Origin: JACRLW01 sp050181465
GTDB taxonomy: Bacteria; Planctomycetota; UBA1135; UBA2386
Direction of reading: 5' to 3'
Assembly: GCA_050181465.1 (NCBI GenBank)
Contig: JBFXDD010000031.1
Span: 1 to 51,017 of the forward strand
Length of the DNA stretch: 51,017 nt
Part shown: piece after piece, positions 8,961 through 18,464 of the stretch
Layout: every line of letters begins with the position of its first letter
Position numbering within the stretch: the first letter of the stretch is position 1
Notes under the pieces: model-generated
Database searches by the model: none
Seen by the model: the letters and a program-made list of their open reading frames with translations, nothing else
What the model was told of the DNA's origin: nothing
Program-made: the position numbers and the translations under genes

Positions 8961-10000
8961 GGCAGTCGCACCGCGCGGGCCTCGGCCAAGAAGCGATCCC
9001 AATCGAGCGCCGGCCCCGGATCGTTCTTGTTCGCTTGGACGTGGTAGTGGCCGAGCACGCCTTGGAAGTTCGCGAAGTCCGTCGCGGGCAACACGTCGTC
9101 GGTCGGCTTGCCGTCGGGGCCGCGGGGAACATCGAGGCGGATCTTGGGCAACGCACGATGAAGTCCGGCCGCGAGTCGCGCGAGGGCCGCGTGTTGTTCC
9201 TTGGTGAAGTCGTGCATCCAGACCTGGTCGCCGTTGATCGTGCGCGTGTGCAACTGCGAGGTCGCCGGACGCGCGACGAAGTTCGGAGTACGGATGCCGA
9301 GTTCCTTCATCCAGCCGGGGAACTTGACGTACGGCCCGTGCTCGTCCTCTGCGTACCAACTGCGCATCACCGGATGCCCCGGCGCGGGATAGGCGCCGAT
9401 GTGTGCGATCTCGACGCCGACCGCGCGGTCGTTGGCGATGGTCGCATGCCAGGCACGTTCCTCGAGGTCGAGGGTCTGGTAGATGGTGCCGTCGACGTCG
9501 AGCATGAAGTGCACCGAGAGCTTGCGACGATCCTGCAGGATCTTGAAGCACTGTCGCGAGGTGCCGCAGACGTCGAAGTGCACGACGAACTGGTCGACGA
9601 CGTTCGCGAGGTCCTCGCGCGTCCAACCGTCTCGTTGCACCCGCTCTGCGATCGCCGGCGGCAGACTCTTGCGCTCGCCGTAACGCTTGCCGTGCGGATC
9701 GCGCGGCGGATCGGCGGCGAGGGCCTCGGCGACGGTTTCGAAGCGGGGGACTTCGCGGTAGGCGTCGTAACCGTCGGGCTCGGTCCAAAGCACGACCCGC
9801 GTGCCGATGTCGAAGCGTTCGCCGCAGACCACGATGCAGGTGTTCTCCGCGGTTGCCGTCGGCTTGGTACCGAGGCAGCCGATGAGAACGGTCGCGATCG
9901 TTGCGGTGAGTCCGATCACCGCACCGTAGCTCAGCAACAGCCGGCGAATCGGGTCGCGGTCGGGCGCGGCCGGCGCGGCGCGGTTCGTCGATCGAGTCAT
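8957..10000 (-). CDS. Lipoprotein N-acetylmuramoyl-L-alanine amidase (Amidase_2)
   Basis: The 347-residue protein has a membrane segment at ~21-40 ending in a lipobox LIGC, so it is probably a lipoprotein anchored in the cell envelope. The Amidase_2 domain shows the first zinc His in QFVVHFD, a SVHFMLDVDGTIYQTLD strand, HATIANDRAVGVEIAH, and the C-terminal LGHYHVQANKNDPG, where His and the KxDPG-like end give the remaining metal and catalytic residues. It should cut the amide between MurNAc and L-Ala of peptidoglycan or anhydro-muropeptides (AmpD/PGRP-like). The start MTRSTN is chosen; an upstream in-frame ATG at 10117 would overlap the divergent peptidase gene. Confidence 0.82.
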   Translation of the reverse strand: MTRSTNRAAPAAPDRDPIRRLLLSYGAVIGLTATIATVLIGCLGTKPTATAENTCIVVCGERFDIGTRVVLWTEPDGYDAYREVPRFETVAEALAADPPRDPHGKRYGERKSLPPAIAERVQRDGWTREDLANVVDQFVVHFDVCGTSRQCFKILQDRRKLSVHFMLDVDGTIYQTLDLEERAWHATIANDRAVGVEIAHIGAYPAPGHPVMRSWYAEDEHGPYVKFPGWMKELGIRTPNFVARPATSQLHTRTINGDQVWMHDFTKEQHAALARLAAGLHRALPKIRLDVPRGPDGKPTDDVLPATDFANFQGVLGHYHVQANKNDPGPALDWDRFLAEARAVRLP

Positions 10001-10098
10001 GGCGCGAGAGCGTAGCGGGCGACGACGGTTGCCACACCGCGGCACACTTTCCGGGAGGTCCCCTGTTCTCGGTGCCGAACTGCGCGGATCATGGGGCG

Positions 10099-11658
10099 AT
10101 GCGGACGGCTCGTGCACGGTCGGTGGTTTGGTCCCTCATGCTCGCGTCGTCGGCGTTCGGCCAGTCGACGCCTCCGGGGAGCGAACCGCGCGCAGAACCC
10201 ACCTCGACGACGCCGAACGAGTCCGAGCGTGCTGCGCCGCTCGTCGAAGGCATGCCGGAGTTCCTGGCTGCGGTCGATCGCGCGGATCTTCGGCGCCACG
10301 CCGAGTTCCTCACTGCGGACGCGCGGCTCGGTCGACACACCGGATCGCCGGGACAGATCGAGACCGCGGAGTACATCGCCGAGCACTTCCGGTCACTCGG
10401 CCTCATGCCGATCGGCGACGGCAAGGGCGGCAAGCGGTCGTTCTTCCAGGAGTATCCACTCGAACGCACGCGGCTCGACGAGAAGGCGACCAAGTTGTCG
10501 CTCGGTTCGCAGCCGATCGAGCGCGGCTGGGCCATGGTCCCCGGCGAGAAGGCGGCGACGGCCAAGGTCTCCGGAGCGATGGTCGATTGTGGCTTCGGCG
10601 AGGTCTCGGGCTTGCCGAAGGGCTTCGGCAAGAAGATTCCAGTGGTGACGCTCCGCGAGGTCGGTGGTGGACCGCGCTCCGCGATGATGGCCGGGTTGCA
10701 GCGCAACAAGCTGCGGGCGATCCAGCGGGAGATGGAGTCGCGCGGTGCGCGCATGGTGGTCTACGTGCTCGATGCGACGGGCGGTGTGGCGGACGAGATC
10801 AGCCTGCGCGCGCTGGTTCCAGGGCGTCCCTTGGTCAAGCGGCCTTCGGAGCCCGGCGTGATGTGGCAACCGCTCGGCGAGAAGCCCGCGCTGTTCTGCG
10901 CCGGCAGCACCGGGGATGCCGTCCGCGACGAACTCGCGCGCAGCGGAACGGTCGATCTCAGCTACAAGGTGATCGAGGAGACGAAGTTCCGCGCGGTGAA
11001 CGTGGTGGCCATGAAGCCGGGTCGCTCGAAAGAGGCGGTCGTGTTCTCGGCGCACATGGATCACGTCGGCGTGCGACTCGACGGCGACGTCTACAACGGC
11101 GCCGACGACAATGCGTCCGGAACCAGTGGTTTGCTCGGCCTGGCGACCGCGTTCAGCAAGGCCGGCGAACTGCCGCGCACGGTGATCTTCCTGTCGGTGT
11201 CGGGTGAGGAACTCGGCCTGTGGGGCTCGGAGTATTACTCCGAACATCCCACGTGGCCGCTCACGTCGATCGTCGCCGACATCAACATCGACATGATCGG
11301 TCGAAACACCGCGACGTCGGACCACAAGGGCGTCGAGGTCACACCCACGCATCAGCATTCGGCCTACTCCACCCTCGTGCGCACTTCCAAGCAGCTCGCC
11401 GAGCGCATGGGCATCCGCTTCTCGAGTGCGGATCGCTACTACGAACGGAGCGACCACTACAACTTCGCGCGCAAGGGTGTGCCGGTGGTGTTCTTCACCA
11501 ACGGGGAACACCCCGACTACCACAAGGCGAGTGACGAGTTCGACAAGCTCGACTTCGCGAAGATCGAGACGATCGCGCGCCTGGCGGGGTGGACCGGACA
11601 CGAGATCCTCGGTGCGCGGGGGCGGCCCTCGACTCTCGGTTCGCAGTCCGACTGGTGA
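10099..11658 (+). CDS. Secreted M28 family metallopeptidase (copy 1)
   Basis: The 519-residue protein has a signal peptide (residues 1-22, cut after AFG). The M28 zinc aminopeptidase core is complete: His319 in SAHMDH, Asp336/337 in GADDNASG, Glu370/371 in SGEELGLWGSE, Asp398 in NINIDMIGR, and His475 in HPDYHKASDEFDKLDF. A PA-like insert lies at about residues 130-280. It should release N-terminal amino acids from peptides outside the cytoplasm. It is divergent from the amidase gene with ~98 bp between starts, and is followed in the same direction by a paralogue of the same architecture. Confidence 0.88.
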   Translation: MRTARARSVVWSLMLASSAFGQSTPPGSEPRAEPTSTTPNESERAAPLVEGMPEFLAAVDRADLRRHAEFLTADARLGRHTGSPGQIETAEYIAEHFRSLGLMPIGDGKGGKRSFFQEYPLERTRLDEKATKLSLGSQPIERGWAMVPGEKAATAKVSGAMVDCGFGEVSGLPKGFGKKIPVVTLREVGGGPRSAMMAGLQRNKLRAIQREMESRGARMVVYVLDATGGVADEISLRALVPGRPLVKRPSEPGVMWQPLGEKPALFCAGSTGDAVRDELARSGTVDLSYKVIEETKFRAVNVVAMKPGRSKEAVVFSAHMDHVGVRLDGDVYNGADDNASGTSGLLGLATAFSKAGELPRTVIFLSVSGEELGLWGSEYYSEHPTWPLTSIVADINIDMIGRNTATSDHKGVEVTPTHQHSAYSTLVRTSKQLAERMGIRFSSADRYYERSDHYNFARKGVPVVFFTNGEHPDYHKASDEFDKLDFAKIETIARLAGWTGHEILGARGRPSTLGSQSDW

Positions 11659-11826
11659 CCGTCGCGCGGGCGCGCGCGGAGAGGGGCGGCGCGGCGATCC
11701 ATCGCGCGGGCTGACGGATCGCGGGGCGGCGACGGGGCGAGGATGCCGACGGGTCGAGGGTGCCGACGGATCGCGGGGCGAAGCGGCTACGATGCCGCCG
11801 CCCGTCCCGGGCGGTGCTTTCGGTCC
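11659..11826. repeat. Short degenerate GC-rich direct repeats between the M28 genes
   Basis: The 168-bp gap contains near-identical 17-mers TGACGGATCGCGGGGCG (11712-11728) and CGACGGATCGCGGGGCG (11764-11780), plus a more diverged unit at 11743-11760. They look like slipped or amplified intergenic sequence. No clear terminator or promoter was identified here. Confidence 0.4.
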
Positions 11827-13422
11827 ATGTCGTTCCCAATCCGTGCCGTCGCCGCATCCGCGGCCTTCTCCCTGTTTTCCACCCTCGTCGCCCAGGCGGG
11901 CCTCGCCGTCGAAGCCGAACCGACCGCGCCCGCCGATGCCCGCGCGCTCGGTGTGGCGAGCATCCGTGCCGAAGATCTTCGCAAGCATGCGTTCTTCTTC
12001 GCGGGCGATGAGTGTGAAGGGCGGTTCACGTCCACCAAGGGGCAGCGACTCGCTGCGGAATACATCGCGAAGCATCTCGAGAGTCTGGGGTTCGAGCCGC
12101 TGGGGGACCTCGACGAGGCCGGCAAGCGCAGCTTCTTCCAGACCTGGCCGATCGAGGCGATCACGGTGGATGAACGGACGGCGCTGGTGTCGATCGCCGG
12201 CGAGGACGCCCCTTCGGGCTTCGCGCTGTTGCCCGGCAGCGAGATCGGCAGCGTCGACGTGGAAGGGGAGATCCTCGACTGCGGCTACGGCGCGCGTTCG
12301 ACCCTGCCCGAGACGATCGAGAAGGGCCAGATCCCCTTCGTGATGTTGCGCACGAAGACTCAGGGTCGGCTGCCGGTCGAGGCGCAGATGATGACCGGAA
12401 TCGGTGCGCTGCAGAAGGCGCAGGCGATCGCTTCGCAACTCGTCCGGCGCGGTGCGCCCTGCGTGATCTTCGGAGTATCCACCGACGACAGTGGTCTGAA
12501 CGACTTCCTCAACTACGCCGGCATGGCGCCCGGCAAGCCATTGATCGCGTACGACGGCGACAACGGCGTGGCCGACCTGATCTCGGGGCGCAATCCCAAG
12601 AATCCGTGTGTGTTCCTATCGCGAGACCTCACGGCACGGGTACTGCGCGGACTCGGCCACTCGATCGAGGGCGATGCGGTGGTCCGCGGTGAGGGCGATC
12701 CGAAGAAGCTCGCCGCACGCGTGCGGCTCGATCTGAGTGAAGGGCCTTCGGTCGCGTGGAACGTGTGCGCCGTGCTGAAGGGGAGTGATCCGCAGCTGGC
12801 TGCCGAGGCGGTGGTCTACTCGGCGCACATGGATCACATGGGGAAGCGCCACGACGGCAAGATCTTCCGCGGTGCCGACGACAACGCTTCGGGGAGCAGC
12901 GCTCTCTGCGAGGTCGCGGAGGCCTTCGCGAAGAGTGGTCCGCGTCGGCGCTCGGTGATCTTCCTCGCCGTCGCCGGTGAGGAAGAGGGCCTGTGGGGTT
13001 CGAAGTTCTACAGCGAGAACCCGACGTGGCCGGTCGAGCAACTCGTTGCAAACATCAACATCGACATGATCGGTCGCATCGCCGACCTGTCCGGTGCGGA
13101 CGAGATCTCCATCACGCCCAGCGATCGCCATCGCAAGTTCTCATCGATCGGTCGATTGGCGACGGACCTGGCCGGCGCTCACGGTCTGAGCCTCACCAAC
13201 GGCGACAAGTTCTACGAGCGGAGCGATCACTACAACTTCGCCACGAAGGGCATCCCCGTGGTGTTCTTCTGTGACGGTGAGCACGAGGACTACCACCAGG
13301 TCACTGACTCCGCAGACAAGCTGGAGTACGGGAAGATCGAACGGGTGGCGCGGTTGGCATTCGATGTGGGGGTGGGGGTGGCAGATGCGGCGGACCGTCC
13401 CACGGTTCTGGGCCGCCAGTGA
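11827..13422 (+). CDS. Secreted M28 family metallopeptidase (copy 2)
   Basis: The 531-residue protein has a signal peptide (residues 1-22, ending TLVAQA). The zinc ligands are all present: His334 in SAHMDHMGK, Asp351/352 in ADDNASG, Glu385/386 in AGEEEGLWGSK, Asp413 in NINIDMIGR and His490 in HEDYHQVTDSADKLEY. The order, the PA-like insert and many segments, such as KRSFFQ and FYERSDHYNFA, match the upstream copy, so the pair arose by tandem duplication. The paralogues differ mainly in the insert, which may give different substrate preference. Confidence 0.88.
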   Translation: MSFPIRAVAASAAFSLFSTLVAQAGLAVEAEPTAPADARALGVASIRAEDLRKHAFFFAGDECEGRFTSTKGQRLAAEYIAKHLESLGFEPLGDLDEAGKRSFFQTWPIEAITVDERTALVSIAGEDAPSGFALLPGSEIGSVDVEGEILDCGYGARSTLPETIEKGQIPFVMLRTKTQGRLPVEAQMMTGIGALQKAQAIASQLVRRGAPCVIFGVSTDDSGLNDFLNYAGMAPGKPLIAYDGDNGVADLISGRNPKNPCVFLSRDLTARVLRGLGHSIEGDAVVRGEGDPKKLAARVRLDLSEGPSVAWNVCAVLKGSDPQLAAEAVVYSAHMDHMGKRHDGKIFRGADDNASGSSALCEVAEAFAKSGPRRRSVIFLAVAGEEEGLWGSKFYSENPTWPVEQLVANINIDMIGRIADLSGADEISITPSDRHRKFSSIGRLATDLAGAHGLSLTNGDKFYERSDHYNFATKGIPVVFFCDGEHEDYHQVTDSADKLEYGKIERVARLAFDVGVGVADAADRPTVLGRQ

Positions 13423-13454
13423 TTCTGGTTGAAGGAATGTTGCTGCCCACCGGG

Positions 13455-13470
13455 CTCGGTTGGCCGAGCA
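13455..13470 (+). terminator. Hairpin after the second M28 gene
   Basis: GCTCGG (13455-13460) and CCGAGC (13465-13470) form a 6-bp stem with a TTGG loop 33 bp after the stop codon. There is no T-tract. The rest of the 233-bp gap up to the next gene holds the operator region described separately and nothing else that I recognise. Confidence 0.3.
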
Positions 13471-13614
13471 GTCGGTGACGGCTGGGTCTGGCCAGCGCTC
13501 GCTGTCGGCAAGAGGGGTGATCGGAAGGGTCGGTCGATCGGTCTCTCGGCTGTGGACAGCCTGCCGGGCCGGTTCGCGGCCCGCCGCCCGGCAACATTCT
13601 TTGGATCAGTATCC

Positions 13615-13649
13615 CTTGGAAACAGGATATCAGCATATTATGATATCCT
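13615..13649 (+). promoter_or_regulatory. Promoter and palindromic operator of the ArsR-methyltransferase/ahcY operon
   Basis: AGGATATCA (13624-13632) and TGATATCCT (13641-13649) are perfect 9-bp inverted arms around an 8-bp AT-rich centre, in otherwise GC-rich DNA. A plausible -35 TTGGAA (13615-13620) and -10 TATGAT (13639-13644), 18 bp apart, overlap the palindrome, which ends only 6 bp before the GTG start. Repression by the downstream ArsR protein at its own promoter is the simple reading. Expected transcription start is so near the GTG that the mRNA may be almost leaderless. Confidence 0.65.
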
Positions 13650-13655
13650 CACCCC

Positions 13656-14665
13656 GTGACCTCCGTAGCCGACCTCCCCGCCACCCTGAAGCTGCTCTCG
13701 GACCCCACCCGGCTGCGGCTCCTCGCCCTGCTCAGCCAGGACGAACTGGCGGTACAGGAGTTGGTCACGATCACCGGCCTCGCGCAGAGTCGGGTCAGCA
13801 ACCATCTGGCGCTGCTGCGTCGGGCCGGCCTCGTCCGGGACCGGCGCGAGGGGAGTTGGAGCTTTCACTCGCTGGCTGCGCCGCTCGCCGCCGGTCCGCT
13901 GACCCCGCAGTTGCACGCCGCCGTCATCGAGCCGTACCTCGCCGGCGCGATCGGTCGCGCCGACACCCAGGCACTCGAGAGGGTGCGCGAGCAGCGCCGC
14001 GAGCGCAGTCGGACGACCCACGACGCGCTCGCCAAACGTTGGACGGAGTTGGGTGGTGACTTCCGGGCGCAGACGCTGCGCGCCGAGGTGCTCGCCGCGC
14101 TGGCGCCCTCACGATGGGTGGTCGCCGACTTGGGTTGCGGCACCGGCTTCCTCACCGAGGTCCTCGCCCGCCGCTTCGCTCGCGTGATCGCGGTCGACCA
14201 TTCCGACGGCATGCTCGCCGAAGCGCGTCAGCGCATCTTTGGCGAGCACGTCGAGTTCCGCCGTGGGGAACTCGATCGGCTGCCGCTTGCGGACGGCGAA
14301 GTCGACGCAGCATTCGCGAACCTGGTCTGGCACCACGTTGCCGACATGGATGCGGCAGCCCGCGAAGTCCTGCGCGTGCTGCGACCCGGAGCCTCGGCGG
14401 TCGTCAGCGACTTGTTGCCCCACGAAGCCGAGTGGATGCGCGAGACGATGGGTGATCTTCGTCTCGGCATCGAACCTGGTGCGGTTGTCGCCGCACTCGC
14501 GCGCGCGGGCTTCACCGAGATCGTCACCGAGAGCGTCCACGACGCGCAGCACGTCGTCGCACCGGACGGCAGCGACTTCGAGCTTCCCATGTTCCTCGTT
14601 CGCGGCCGTCGCCCACAGCGGCGCGGCGAAGTTTCCCCTTCGAACAGTTCCAACCTCATCGACTC

Positions 14666-14669
<4 letters not shown>
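13656..14669 (+). CDS. ArsR-family regulator fused to a SAM-dependent methyltransferase domain (SahR-like)
   Basis: The 337-residue protein has an ArsR winged helix at residues ~8-75 (LSDPTRLRLLALL, then the recognition helix GLAQSRVSNHLALLRRAGLV) and a class I methyltransferase domain with motif I DLGCGTG at 158-164. It directly precedes ahcY with a 4-bp ATGA overlap. ArsR regulators of the SAM cycle (SahR type) sense S-adenosylhomocysteine; here the methyltransferase domain could serve as the SAH/SAM sensor rather than an enzyme. That role is inferred from fusion, palindrome and coupling to ahcY. The GTG start fits the operator position. Confidence 0.8.
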
Positions 14670-16129
<1,460 letters not shown>

Positions 16130-16143
16130 GGCGTAGGCTCGTT

Positions 16144-16157
16144 CGGGCCAAAGCCCG
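16144..16157. terminator. Small hairpin between convergent ahcY and cyclophilin genes
   Basis: CGGGC (16144-16148) and GCCCG (16153-16157) form a 5-bp stem with a CAAA loop, 15 bp after the ahcY stop and before the convergent stop at 16185. It could act from both sides, but no T-tract is present. Confidence 0.35.
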
Positions 16158-16184
16158 GCAGTTGCCTCGCGAGTGTGCGAAGTC

Positions 16185-17114
16185 TCAGCGGATCGAGATC
16201 TCGGCCCGCTGGATCTTCACCGCTTCGCGAGGTCGGCCGGACTTTGTGCCCAGCGCCATGAGCGCGCGAAGTGCCCGCGTGTCGCCGACCACCTCGCCGA
16301 CGATCGTGTGCTTGCCGTCCAGGTGCGGCATCGGCGCGAAGGTCACGAAGAACTGGCTGCCGTCGCTGTTCGGGCCGGCGTTCGCGAAGCCGATCAGACC
16401 TTCGCGATCGAAGTTCGGACCCTTCGGTGGGAACTCGCCGTCGATTCGATAACCCGGCCCGCCCGAGCCGTCGCCGACCGGATCTCCGGACTGAGCGATG
16501 GATCCGGACACGATCCGATGGAAGGGCAAGTCGTCGTAGTAGCCGAGCTTCGTCAGCCACACCAAGCTCAGCACGTGTCGCGGCGCGGACTTGGGAAACA
16601 GGCGAACGTTCAACGAGCCGACGCTGGTGTCGAGGATCCAGAAGTAGTTGCGGCGAGTCTCGATCGGAACATCGGGCGGCGGCGGCACGCGCGTGCGCCA
16701 GCCGTCGGCGGTGCGATCGACCGGGTTCGCATCGAGTTGCATCTCCAGCAACGTCAACAAGTCCGGAATCGGCGCTGCGGGGTGGAGACTGACCTCTCGG
16801 TCCGGCGGTCGACCGCTCCCGATCGCAGTGACGGGATCGCTCTGCACATCCGGCCGCACGGGCGTTGCATCCCGGTTCGGTTCCGCACTCCGTTGAGCTT
16901 CTGCAGCGGAATCGGACGGCGCCGACTCGGGCCACGCATCGAGGGCGTCCACTTGGATCCCCACGCGCTCCTTGGGCGCCGACGTCCCATCACGGGCCGC
17001 AGGGCTCGCTTGGGGGACGTCGCGCGGCGGAGCGTCCCAATCGCCGCGCGAGCGCGAGCCCGCACAGGCGGCCAGCAGCGCGAGCGTGCTGACGAGGCAG
17101 TGACGAATCTTCAT
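16185..17114 (-). CDS. Lipoprotein peptidyl-prolyl cis-trans isomerase (cyclophilin type)
   Basis: The 309-residue protein has a signal sequence with lipobox LAAC at about residues 12-15, so it is probably lipid anchored. Residues ~45-130 are a Pro/Arg/Asp-rich linker. The cyclophilin domain occupies the C-terminal half: FHRIVSGSIAQSGDP, GYRIDGEFPPK, IGFANAGPNSDGSQFFVTF, and LDGKHTIVGEV. These are the substrate pocket segments of the family. The role is isomerising X-Pro bonds of exported proteins. ATG at 17114 is chosen as it starts the signal peptide; the tRNA-Leu gene lies 12 bp upstream on the same strand. Confidence 0.9.
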   Translation of the reverse strand: MKIRHCLVSTLALLAACAGSRSRGDWDAPPRDVPQASPAARDGTSAPKERVGIQVDALDAWPESAPSDSAAEAQRSAEPNRDATPVRPDVQSDPVTAIGSGRPPDREVSLHPAAPIPDLLTLLEMQLDANPVDRTADGWRTRVPPPPDVPIETRRNYFWILDTSVGSLNVRLFPKSAPRHVLSLVWLTKLGYYDDLPFHRIVSGSIAQSGDPVGDGSGGPGYRIDGEFPPKGPNFDREGLIGFANAGPNSDGSQFFVTFAPMPHLDGKHTIVGEVVGDTRALRALMALGTKSGRPREAVKIQRAEISIR

Positions 17115-17126
17115 GGCGCGAGGCGT

Positions 17127-17211
17127 TGCGGGGAGGGGGACTCGAACCCCCACGACTTTTGAGGTCTGCGGATTTTAAGTCCGCTGCGGCTGCCGATTTC
17201 GCCATCCCCGC
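17127..17211 (-). tRNA. tRNA-Leu(TAA)
   Basis: The 85-nt cloverleaf has acceptor arms GCGGGGA and TCCCCGC with discriminator A, anticodon stem GCGGA/TCCGC with loop CTTAAAA (anticodon TAA), a T-loop GTTCGAGTC and the long variable arm typical of class II tRNAs. CCA is not encoded. The cyclophilin gene starts 12 bp downstream on the same strand. Confidence 0.95.
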
Positions 17212-17379
17212 GCTCAGGCACAGCTTAGCTGCGCGCGGGCGGTGAGCGATCTCGGTGTCGCGACGGACTGCGGATTCCTATCGGTCCCTGCGCGGTGTCC
17301 CGTGACCCGGCTCCCACGACAACGCACTCGCCGTCCCGAATCGGACTCGGATCGGAACGCCGATCGTCGGTCGGCGCTG

Positions 17380-17673
17380 TCAAGCGCGCGCGCGCGGTTG
17401 CACGCTTGCGTCGTCCTGGGTTCGACCGGGTTTGAGTCCTGTGGTCGCGGAGAGTCGACCGGTGATCGCGAGCCAGATTGCTTTCAGAGCCACGAAGGGG
17501 AGGTAAAAGAAGACGACGACCACCGCGGCCCCCGGGATGAGGACGCACATCAGGATCCAGAAGATCAGGGTGCTCAGTGCGCGGGCGATCACGTCGGTGT
17601 CGAGAGTATAGTCGGCTCGACGGACCGGGCCGCTGTGGTAGGTGAGCCCAATTCCGCGATCCGAGTGCAGCAT
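17380..17673 (-). CDS. Small predicted membrane protein
   Basis: The frame gives up to 97 residues with one long hydrophobic stretch (about residues 30-70, including STLIFWILMCVLIPGAAVV and FFYLPFVALKAIWLAI), enough for two transmembrane helices, followed by a polar tail. I do not recognise the family. The ATG used overlaps the start codon of the divergent DJ-1 gene, so the real start may be a downstream codon such as GTG at 17593. No RBS supports either choice. Confidence 0.45.
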   Translation of the reverse strand: MLHSDRGIGLTYHSGPVRRADYTLDTDVIARALSTLIFWILMCVLIPGAAVVVVFFYLPFVALKAIWLAITGRLSATTGLKPGRTQDDASVQPRARA

Positions 17674-18265
17674 GAGCCCATCCGAACAAGCGGTCCTCGT
17701 CCTCCTCGCCGATGGCACCGAAGAAATGGAGTTCACGATCGTCACCGACGTGCTGCGGCGCGGGGGGATCGAAGTGGTGGTCGCGGGGCTGGACGGTGAG
17801 CGGGCTGTCACCTGCAGTCGCGGCGTCCGCATTCTGCCGGACATCAGTCTCGAGCGGCTGACCCAAGCGGGTCGCGCCTTCGATCTCATCGTGCTCCCGG
17901 GGGGCGGCGAAGGTTCGCAACGCTTCGCCGACTCGAAGATCCTCGGAGACTTGCTGCGTCGCCAGGAGCATGCGGGTCGGGGCATCGCGGCCATCTGCGC
18001 AGCACCCCTGGCGCTCGCACGGCATGGCATCGGGGTCGGGGCGCGCTTGACGGCTTATCCCAGTTGTCGCGAGGAGCTGGCCGGTCACGGCCGATGGGAC
18101 GACGCGCCAGTCGTCGAGTCCGGCCACTTGGTGACGAGCCGAGGACCCGGCACCGCGTTCGAGTTCGCCTTCGCGCTCCTGCGCCGGCTGTGCGGTGCGG
18201 CGGCTGCCGAGGCCGTGCGCGCCCCCATGCACTTCGCCGTCCCGGGCGAAAGCCTCGACGCCTGA
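17672..18265 (+). CDS. DJ-1/PfpI family protein
   Basis: The 197-residue protein has the DJ-1 Rossmann-like fold: VLVLLADGTEEMEF with the conserved acidic residue (Glu17/18), DLIVLPGGGEGS, and the nucleophile elbow AAICAAP with Cys109. LTSRGPGTAFEFA at the end (with VTSRGPGT in this copy) is also typical. Relatives are glyoxalase/deglycase-like or redox-stress chaperone-like proteins. It is the last chromosomal gene before the integrated element; the left attachment site starts 27 bp after its stop. Confidence 0.88.
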   Translation: MSPSEQAVLVLLADGTEEMEFTIVTDVLRRGGIEVVVAGLDGERAVTCSRGVRILPDISLERLTQAGRAFDLIVLPGGGEGSQRFADSKILGDLLRRQEHAGRGIAAICAAPLALARHGIGVGARLTAYPSCREELAGHGRWDDAPVVESGHLVTSRGPGTAFEFAFALLRRLCGAAAAEAVRAPMHFAVPGESLDA

Positions 18266-18292
18266 AACGCAACGACGAACTCGCCGGAGCGA

Positions 18293-18338
18293 AAGGTGAC
18301 GGCGGGAATCGAACCCGCGTTCACGGATTTGCAATCCG
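18293..18338 (-). repeat. attL: 46-bp direct repeat, displaced 3' fragment of tRNA-Cys
   Basis: This copy is identical over 46 bp to 33342-33387. It contains the tRNA 3' acceptor strand, T arm and anticodon stem-loop, then departs at 18339 into unrelated DNA, so it cannot encode a tRNA. It marks the chromosome/element junction on the left. Confidence 0.93.
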
Positions 18339-18464
18339 ATCCTCAAGGTCGCGAGAGGCGAGACGGCAGGCCGATCTCCGCAGGGTGGATGCGGTCTTCG
18401 GGGGAATCCGCGGGGGAATCTTCGGTGGCTCTGGTCTACGGGCGCGGCTATTCCTCCGCTCATC
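18339..18464 (+). promoter_or_regulatory. Left-end control region with paired CGGGGGAATC motifs
   Basis: CGGGGGAATC occurs at 18399-18408 and 18411-18420, start-to-start 12 bp. A 14-mer GGCAGGCCGATCTC lies at 18365-18378. Both features have counterparts inside the right end (33233-33254 and 33326-33339). Position between the attachment site and the integrase start suggests arm-type integrase or excisionase binding sites and the integrase promoter; this is inferred. Confidence 0.5.

Noticed and set aside
8442..10037. A 531-codon minus-strand frame joining the GNAT and amidase regions
   Set aside because: The first ~360 codons are a low-complexity shadow of the amidase gene; the GNAT protein begins at 8960 with an ATGA overlap.
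13423..13655. SAH riboswitch before the ahcY operon
   Set aside because: I cannot find the conserved SAH riboswitch core; a DNA palindrome at the promoter explains regulation better.
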